46,316 bases of DNA from Chara braunii (lineage: Eukaryota; Streptophyta; Charophyceae; Charales; Characeae). Below are positions 40,331 through 46,316 of this stretch, piece after piece. Made by a program: the position numbers and the translations under genes. The notes beneath the pieces were generated by a model that saw only the letters and a list, made by a program, of their open reading frames with translations, had not been told where the DNA came from and did not search any database. The stretch lies in contig BFEA01000741.1 in the NCBI GenBank assembly GCA_003427395.1, positions 205,846 through 252,161 of the forward strand. Direction: 5' to 3'. How positions within the stretch are numbered: position 1 is the stretch's first letter; every line of letters begins with the position of its first letter.

Positions 40331-40626
40331 AAGCCGGGTAATGGCCCCGGTATCTCAATTTATAAATTTCCATCCTTAGGCCAATTAGATTTTTATAGTA
40401 GTTCCTTGTCTCATTTTCATGAAATTTTATGATGAAGTTTTCTGAACGTACCCGTTATGGGACGCTGGGCCCGGTTCCCAGTTCATGCCAATTTATGAGG
40501 ATATGGTTGTATCTATGGGACGCTGGACCCGGTTTCCAGCAGGTGCTGCTCCCCACCAATAGATGGAGCTTGTTTTTNGGACCCGGTTTCCAGCAGGTGC
40601 TGCTCCCCACCAAAAGATGGAGCTTG

Positions 40627-40675
<49 letters not shown>

Positions 40676-40690
40676 CCACAGCACAAACTT

Positions 40691-40820
40691 GCATCTATAC
40701 CCGGAGTCCGTTCAACTTTGCATGGTACCCACCTTTTCCCCCATGTGAAATTGTAGGTGTACCCAATTCCATAGGCCCTGGATTCCGAGCACATAGGCCT
40801 TGGGCACTGAACCCGTTTGT

Positions 40821-40854
<34 letters not shown>

Positions 40855-40964
40855 GGGAAATTGCATCTATACCCGCAGGCCGTTCAACTTTGCATAGTAC
40901 CCACCTTTTCCTCTGTTTGAAATTGTAGGTGTACCCAATTCCATAGGTCTTGGATTCCGAGCAC
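40691..40964 (+). repeat. 102-bp direct repeat separated by a tail and poly(A)
   Basis: 40691-40792 and 40863-40964 are nearly identical (from 'gcatctatacccg' to 'gattccgagcac'). Between them are 'ccttgggcactgaacccg' 'tttgtc' and a pure A-run (40822-40853). The same tail plus 'gaaattgcat' occurs at 37435-37495. It looks like one retroposon inserted next to another of its kind. Confidence 0.7.
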
Positions 40965-41303
40965 GAAATTATGCTGATGCCCACCAAGTAGACCGTTGTG
41001 GCCTAACGGCTCCAGGTTATGAGCATAATTTCAGCCATCCGGTAGCAGGGTATATGAACAATTTGGCCTCTCCTCCTCAGATCCTGGGTTTGTCCATAAT
41101 TTAGCCTGGACATGTACATAATTTGTGCATTCCGGTAGTTGGTCATGACTACAATTTTGCAGTACCAACCTGGGTCCACCTCGGTCCTGGGCATGCCAAC
41201 ATTTTCCACCACTGGCAGCCATTTTATGGGTATAGGCGCAAGTAGGCACTGGGACTGGGTATAGCCAGTATTCCCATTTTTAAGTGGGGTACATATGCAA
41301 TTC
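40855..41303. mobile_element. Candidate inverted-repeat element
   Basis: The left end gggaaattgcatctatac (40855-) and the reverse complement of the right end, gggaattgcatatgtacccc (41303 back), are imperfect inverted repeats. The interior is non-coding with repeated 'gtacataattt' / 'gtccataattt' phrases. It overlaps the second 102-bp repeat, so the two readings compete. Confidence 0.4.
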
Positions 41304-42072
41304 CCCCCCCCAAAAAGAGGGCACTACCGGTACCGACCTCTGTGAAAACCGTCTGGTGGACCTTTGCCCAGCAAAAGGAATACAAAGAAGGCGGTCGTTT
41401 CCACTAAAAAAAAGGATAAAAGCGAAAAAGAAAAAGTCCGAAAGAAAAAGAGTTCGAAAAACAAATGAACCACGCAAAAGGCATTCTATTGCTCCCCGCC
41501 TCTGACCAGGAGGTTTTTTTTTTTTTTTTTGTACAAGTGATCCCATAGGGCCCCAACATTTTCTTTTTTTTGCCGAGCCTCTTCGGGACTTCCGAAGAAT
41601 GAGGTTGACATTCACTTTTCACTTTGAACTACAGTTGTGAAAAGTAGTGGCAAGTACTTGTCAAATCTGCACAGGCCTGCCGTTCGGGTCCTTTTTCATT
41701 TATCATTCTAGTATTTTGGTGAACGTCGTAGCAGCCAGCCCCTGTCCAAGCCTCCAACGAGGGCACATGCGGGGGCTGCACCCCATCTGCACGTGGGCAA
41801 TACCGGCCAGGGGTTAGCCGATAGCATCAGGACCGAGCTTCTGCGATGGGCATGTTGCTGTACCTCGGAGTCCCCTCCGGTCCCCTCCCCCTTGCGAACA
41901 TCGAGAGTCCTGCTCAATGCCGCTCGGGGGGACCAATGAGCTATCTCAAGGGATGGACGGGTAAAGAGTCGAGATTCTTAGATCTCAGGAGAAAAGAAAA
42001 ACAAAGTGAAAAAAAAGAAAACCAAGCTACTGAGGCCTTGTCCGCTCCTGTACCACTCCATACACGGCCTCC
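41304..42072. other. No gene seen between repeats
   Basis: A T-run lies at 41514-41530. The short frames around 41430-41500 and 41846-42060 are Lys/Pro-rich and match nothing I recognise. The LINE at 42073 may begin upstream, but I see no endonuclease motifs here. Confidence 0.4.
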
Positions 42073-43240
42073 CAATTGCTACAAGCAAGGGACAAACTGC
42101 AAGAATACCTTGACGAACAAGCCGAAAGGTGGAGATTGCAAGCCAAAATAAAAAAGAATCAGACTGAAGGCACTATGGCCAAAACCTTCTCCCTGAAGGC
42201 ATAAGCCAGGGCTAGACAAGCTGCGATCACCTTTCTTAGACATCCGCTGGATGACTCACAACCCGAGGCGACAAACCCCGATGCGGTAGTGGACTACGTT
42301 GCAAAATACTATAAGGACCTCTTCACATCTCGCATGCCCCGGATGTCACCTGCTACCGTAGAAAATGCTAGGCAACATCTATTGGCTAACCTGAATATAC
42401 AACTATCCCACGCCGTCAACCAATCCTTGGAAGCCCCGTTGTCTCAACACGAGGTCCACATTGCGCTTTTGCAAATGGAAGATGAAAAAACACCAGGACT
42501 CGACTCCTTCCCAAAGGAGTTTTGGCTTGCCTTTTGGGATACACTCTGTCAGGACTTGATGGAATACATTAATGCAGTCCTGGAAGAAGGGACGTTTGGG
42601 GGTCTATTGAACCAAGGGGTCACCACGCTACTTTACAAAAAGGGGGCAAAAAACGAGGTGAGGAACTACATGCCTATCACCCTGCTGCCGGTCCCCTACA
42701 AAATGGTGGCGAACGCCCTCACGAACAGGTTGCTGCCGCATATGCGTCACCTCATTCATCCGGATCAATCTGGTTTCATACCGGAATGGAACATACAGGA
42801 CAACATACCACTTGTGAATGAGACAATTAAATATGCTCGACAGAGGGGGAAGGAGGCAACCCTCCTCTTCATTGATTTTGAAAAAGCGTATGACCATGTC
42901 GACTGGGGTTTTTTGGATCTCTGCATGCAAGCAATGAATCTGGGACTGAATATTAGGAGATGGGTAGACACCCTCCAGAGAACAACGACCACTAATGTGA
43001 TGGCCAACGGATACCTCTCCAACCCCTTCCCCCTGCAACGGTCAGTAAGACATGAAGACCCTATAGCTCCCCTGCTCTTCGTCATCATTATGGAGACCCT
43101 GACATCTGCAATAAGGGCCAACCCACTCATTCACAAGATAAATGTTCTTGAAATACCGCACCATCAGATACCAATCACGTCACTTTTCGCTGATGATTTG
43201 ACGGTGCTCATGAGAGCCGACCCTGCTCCCTCCAGGCCCT
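42073..43240 (+). pseudogene. LINE reverse transcriptase domain
   Basis: After the 'ERWRLQAKIKKNQTEGTMAK' lead-in (stop at 42202-42204) come RT motifs in order: 'KTPGLDSFPKEFW' (about 42490), 'YMPITLLPVPYKMVANAL' (about 42667), 'DQSGFIP' (about 42763), motif A 'LFIDFEKAYDHVDW' (about 42866), motif B 'SVRHEDPIAPLLF' (about 43045; usual form RQGDPLSPLLF, so the Gly is Glu here) and motif C 'FADDLTVL' (about 43186). The catalytic Asp residues are intact. The frame is lost near 43235, just after motif C. Confidence 0.88.
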
Positions 43241-43241
43241 G

Positions 43242-45499
43242 GTGGACACCATACAAACTTTCTCGACAGTGCCTGACATGGTGGTGAACTGGGGATCTAA
43301 GACTGAGGGATGGTGGCTCCATCCTTTGGACCCATCCCCGCCTGAACCGGCCGTGGAATGGAAACATCGGGAGGAAGCAATACGGGTATTGGGTGTTTCA
43401 CTCACGGCGATGGGCCCTCTACCGGACCATGGGGCTTCATTAATGGAGGAGGCGATGAGGAGACTGGCCAGTTGGAAGGGCCTACACACCTCCATAGTTG
43501 GAAGAGCATTGGCGCTCAACACGACCATTTTCTCTACCATGTGGTATAAGGCAGCCTATTGGCCGATCCAACCAAGATCCCTTAAAAGACTCAAACGTGC
43601 AGCAACGGCCTATGTTTGGAAAAATGACCATGAGGACCCGTCGTTCCTCTCCAGGGTGGCGTGGGACTATATAGCCCAACCTCGCTCTAAGGGTGGAGTC
43701 GCTATTTTGGAACCGCAAGACCAGCTAAAAGCCCTCTCCTTCAAGGTCATAATTCGCCTACTCATTGGCAATGACATTTTGTGCGCCCCGTATGCTGAAC
43801 TGTAGTTAACAAATCTGCCCCCGCCCTTCGCCTGCGGAGGCCCCCGTCCATGCACTACAATGGCTCACCAACCCTTCCTGGCCAGTCCCCAGTGCGTCCA
43901 GAATGCCCTACCCACAGACACCGCAAGAACGAGCCAAAAAAGATATTCCAAACGACCCCCTTGTGGCCAGGCATGGTCAAGCTATGGCGGGAGATGGGCC
44001 CGGATAGGCTCCCCCCGCCTATGCGATGACACGAGATTGTTAAACAACCGCTCCTTGGTAACCCCCACATTTCTGATAACGAGGGGAATCCTTTTCGCCT
44101 TGACAATAGATCGCATTGGAGAGGTTGGGTGGCCAAGGTGGGTTACCTGCTGGCCGACATATGGGATTTCAAACGAAATACGTGGAAATCTGATGACCGA
44201 ATGAGAGACAAACTAAAACATGTCAGGGACATGACCGAAAAATTGCGCCAACTACAGGAGGTGGTCCCTCTGGCCTGGGTGCAACAGCTTAAGCAAGGTC
44301 CTACCATCCAACAGCGGGACTGGGTGGTCCAATGGACACAACTCCACTCACCAACAATGGTCGGACGGGTGACAAACAAGTCCAACCATCAGGTTCGCGT
44401 AGAAGCGTACAACATTTCCCATCCCGGGGTGAGGTGCTCCCCCGCGCTGAGAAATGAAGAAGCTGATCACGACTTAAACTGGTCTGGTTTTGTCAGGGTA
44501 AGAGTTCAGGAAGAATATAATGGAACGTTCTCTCTCTTCCAACCGGACTCCCCCTAGGCCACTCTACCCTTTGACCCGTTGGATTGGGAATGGACACAGC
44601 CTCCCCCGGCCAAGCCCCTCAAAATCTGGCAATATTCCGTGAAACATGGTTACCGCAAAGTACATAGGACCTGCCAGACAGAGGCCTTGATAAAAAGACG
44701 GTGGGGGAGGGACTCAATCCTGCCCCCGGAGGACCTCAGGGACTTCTCTTGGTCGCAATATACACACATAATGCCGACGACACACAGGGCACTCCAGTGG
44801 CCGATCATTTACCGTTGTCTGCCCACCCTTGACTGGCTCGTCACAAGGACAAACCTTAAACAACAAGGCCGCCTTTCACCCATTTGCCGCTACTGCTGTA
44901 GGACCTACCAGCCCGCGCGAGCGACCCTGGAACACTGCCTATTAGGCTGCGTGATGGTCTCTCAGATATGGGGGTGGTGGGACGCCGCATGGACGACCCT
45001 CACAGGCTCCCAGTTCCCGTGGTTACCCAGACTTCTGCTCCTAGGGAACCAGGCGGACGTTCCGGCTACCTGGTCCCCCTATGAAAGGAACCTCTTTCAA
45101 ATTACAAGACTAGAGTTGCTGATGATAGCATGGCGAGCCCGCTGTTCCTTCGAACGACAGCAACACATGGTTGGGCTCCCGCAAGCCAAGGAACACATCA
45201 CAATCTACCTGACAGCTAGGTTAAAAGCAACTTGGGACCACCTCCGACACCAAACGCGGTTAATAGAGGATAACCCGAGCCTCACCCCTCAGGCTAAGAA
45301 ACAGAAAACAGAGGAAGTGAGGATCCGGTTCTCAGAGGAGTGGTTGGGACCTACGAAAGCGGTGGTGGACATCCTCGACTCACAAATACAATGGAATTAC
45401 TGGAGGAGGGACGGAAATACGTGGGCTTACAAACCACTATCTCATTTCTTCGTCCCATATAAACAACCCCCCCCCTCTTTCCTCCTCCTCCTTGACTAA
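43242..45499 (+). pseudogene. LINE ORF2 C-terminal region with zinc-finger-like segment
   Basis: Continuation in shifted frames: 'EEAIRVLGVSLTAMG', 'AYVWKNDHEDPSFLSRVAWD' and 'QPRSKGGVAILEP' to a stop at 43803-43805. Further frames at 43860-44204 and 44129-44557 follow, and then 44579-45499 with 'LQWPIIYRCLPTLDWLVTRT' and a Cys/His-rich stretch 'CRYCCRTYQPARATLEHCLL' 'GC' typical of the zf-RVT region at LINE C-termini. The 44129 and 44579 blocks share a frame separated by one TAG (44555-44557). No RNase H domain is evident. Confidence 0.75.
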
Positions 45500-46156
45500 C
45501 CCCCCCACCCCCCCCCTCACTTCCCCTTCCTTACTAAAACAAAATCGGTAATGAAAGTCTCCAAAAGCTCCAGAAGGCTCCTGAATGGAAGTGACAGGAT
45601 TGGCAACAACAAAATGGACAGTTGTGGGAATCTTGGATGGCCTGAGTCTGGCGGACCTCAAGTTGATCGAGGTTTCGGAAGATAGGACCGGCACGACGAC
45701 ATGCATCCTTCAGAGCGAGAACAATCAACGAAGGGCGGTACGAAAGGGGAGCGGAGGATGTGGAGGATCTGGAAAGGGGATGACAGACAAAGCAACAAGA
45801 AACTGGGGGATAGTGGGTATCATATCATTCCACAGAGCCGGGGTTTACCGTTTCTGTGGTTTTTCGGTTCTCCAAGGATACAGAGAGGGTTTAGGGGTTT
45901 AGGGGCTTAAACGGTTTAAAAGGGACACCTCATAGTAACATTGCACATAGGACTTGCAAAACAAGACTCTCTCTTTTCAGGGGGGCTGCAGAACTCGGGC
46001 TGGGCTAATAGTAAAGGAGGTACTCCATGAAGGGAAGGGGGAAAATAGCAGCTCCAAGGGACAATGAAGCCTCGGGAAGTGACATGTATCACCACAGCCC
46101 TAGGAAACAACAAACACCAATATTTGTATTATAACTGTATTGTAAGTTGTATTAAT

Positions 46157-46316
46157 GGGACGCTGGACCTGGTTTCCAGCAGGTGCCGCTCCCCACCAAT
46201 AGATGGAGCAGCCCGACAGATAAGCCCTCAATTCTGACGGTTCTCTTACCACCACCAGGATAGAGGGATATCGCAAGGGTTTTTCTTTAAAAAAAAAAAA
46301 GGAAAAAAAAAAAAAA
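46157..46316 (+). repeat. LINE 3' tail: hairpin, conserved box and poly(A)
   Basis: 'gggacgctggacctggtttc' 'cagc' forms a 6-bp stem with a 7-nt loop, followed by 'aggtgccgctccccaccaat' 'agatggag'. After about 80 bp come A-rich runs (46288-46316) cut by the window end. Equivalent tails are at 567-612 (minus), 19740, 21988, 35832, 36825, 38514, 38811, 40518 and 40579. Confidence 0.85.

Larger units (their letters stand above)
37708..40673 (+). mobile_element. Long non-coding retroposon, copy 2, with internal insertions
   Basis: Collinear with 33715-35912 but enlarged by a nested insertion at about 38402-38887 and by a 50-bp triplication at 40181-40330. It ends with hairpins at 40464 and 40522 and a tail repeated after a single N at 40578, then poly(A) 40638-40672. 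The two copies differ by scattered substitutions, so this is not a recent duplication or assembly echo. Confidence 0.7.
42073..46316 (+). mobile_element. Decayed, 5'-truncated LINE (non-LTR retrotransposon)
   Basis: ORF2 segments run from 'QLLQARDKLQEYLDEQAERW' (42073-) through the RT to a C-terminal region ending at 45499. A 3' UTR of about 650 bp follows. The 3' tail has hairpin gctgga-cctggtt-tccagc (46162-46180), 'gctccccaccaatagatgga' and A-rich sequence to the window end. No apurinic-type endonuclease is visible, so the 5' part is missing or unrecognisable. Frameshifts near 43235, 43860 and 44130 and stops disable it. Its tail is the one carried by the non-coding retroposons in the window. 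Confidence 0.85.

Noticed and set aside
40560-40625. Tandem duplication of the LINE-type tail as a real event
   Set aside because: The second tail begins right after a single N (40578), so it may be an assembly join of two ends of the same sequence.
45885-45910. Telomere-like sequence (gggtttaggggtttagggg)
   Set aside because: Only about two imperfect TTTAGGG-type units inside the LINE 3' UTR, too short to be an interstitial telomere array.

Overview
This is a repeat-dominated nuclear window from a eukaryote of the green lineage. A streptophyte alga such as Chara would fit, but I infer that from the gene and transposon types and not from any marker gene. I see no operons, bacterial signals or CRISPR. 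I can support one intact protein-coding gene with confidence: an intronless, minus-strand bifunctional mRNA capping enzyme at about 26875-29958. It joins a cysteine-phosphatase RNA triphosphatase (HCTHGFNRTG) to a KxDG guanylyltransferase. Nearly everything else is retroelement, small transposon, minisatellite or microsatellite, plus two assembly gaps (15847-16212 and 26386-26805).

Left third. 1-5060 holds a GC-hairpin foldback element, an antisense retroposon 3' end, a three-copy tandem repeat of about 220 bp, shorter tandem duplications, a doubtful acidic ORF and two U6 snRNA-derived pseudogenes. One of those is split by a poly(T) insert flanked by a perfect 15-bp duplication. 5985-6830 is a modular retroposon. 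7071-13135 is a nearly complete but decayed Penelope-like element: direct terminal repeats (pLTRs), a zinc-knuckle/coiled-coil/SAP-like front end, a GIY-YIG domain placed BEFORE the reverse transcriptase, and an RT whose catalytic YxDD has decayed. The permuted order points to the Naiad/Chlamys type.

Middle. A minus-strand Ty3/gypsy chromovirus (14502-17930) is interrupted at a clean 9-bp target duplication (GGCAACCTC) by a 1.7-kb inverted-repeat element that carries a tetranucleotide satellite. A 5'-truncated LINE (about 17950-19876) adjoins the gypsy fragment. 20087-21470 has three tRNA-like units, a two-copy SINE-like body and an alternating-period minisatellite. 21500-25150 contains more retroposon tails, a second copy of the inverted-repeat element, an array of diverged TTTGAC-containing repeats and two small foldback elements.

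Right third. The capping enzyme is bordered by long CT/GA microsatellites and a GC-rich upstream region. 33715-40673 is a head-to-tail train of long non-coding retroposons, each ending in poly(A); most have the same 3' tail. 42073-46316 is a decayed LINE that ends in that tail. The tail has a 19-nt hairpin, GCTGGA-loop-TCCAGC, whose stem shows paired compensatory changes between copies. It is found on the LINEs and on the non-coding elements, which suggests that the LINE machinery mobilises them by recognising the 3' hairpin. This LINE/passenger system and the permuted Penelope-like element are the most interesting content.
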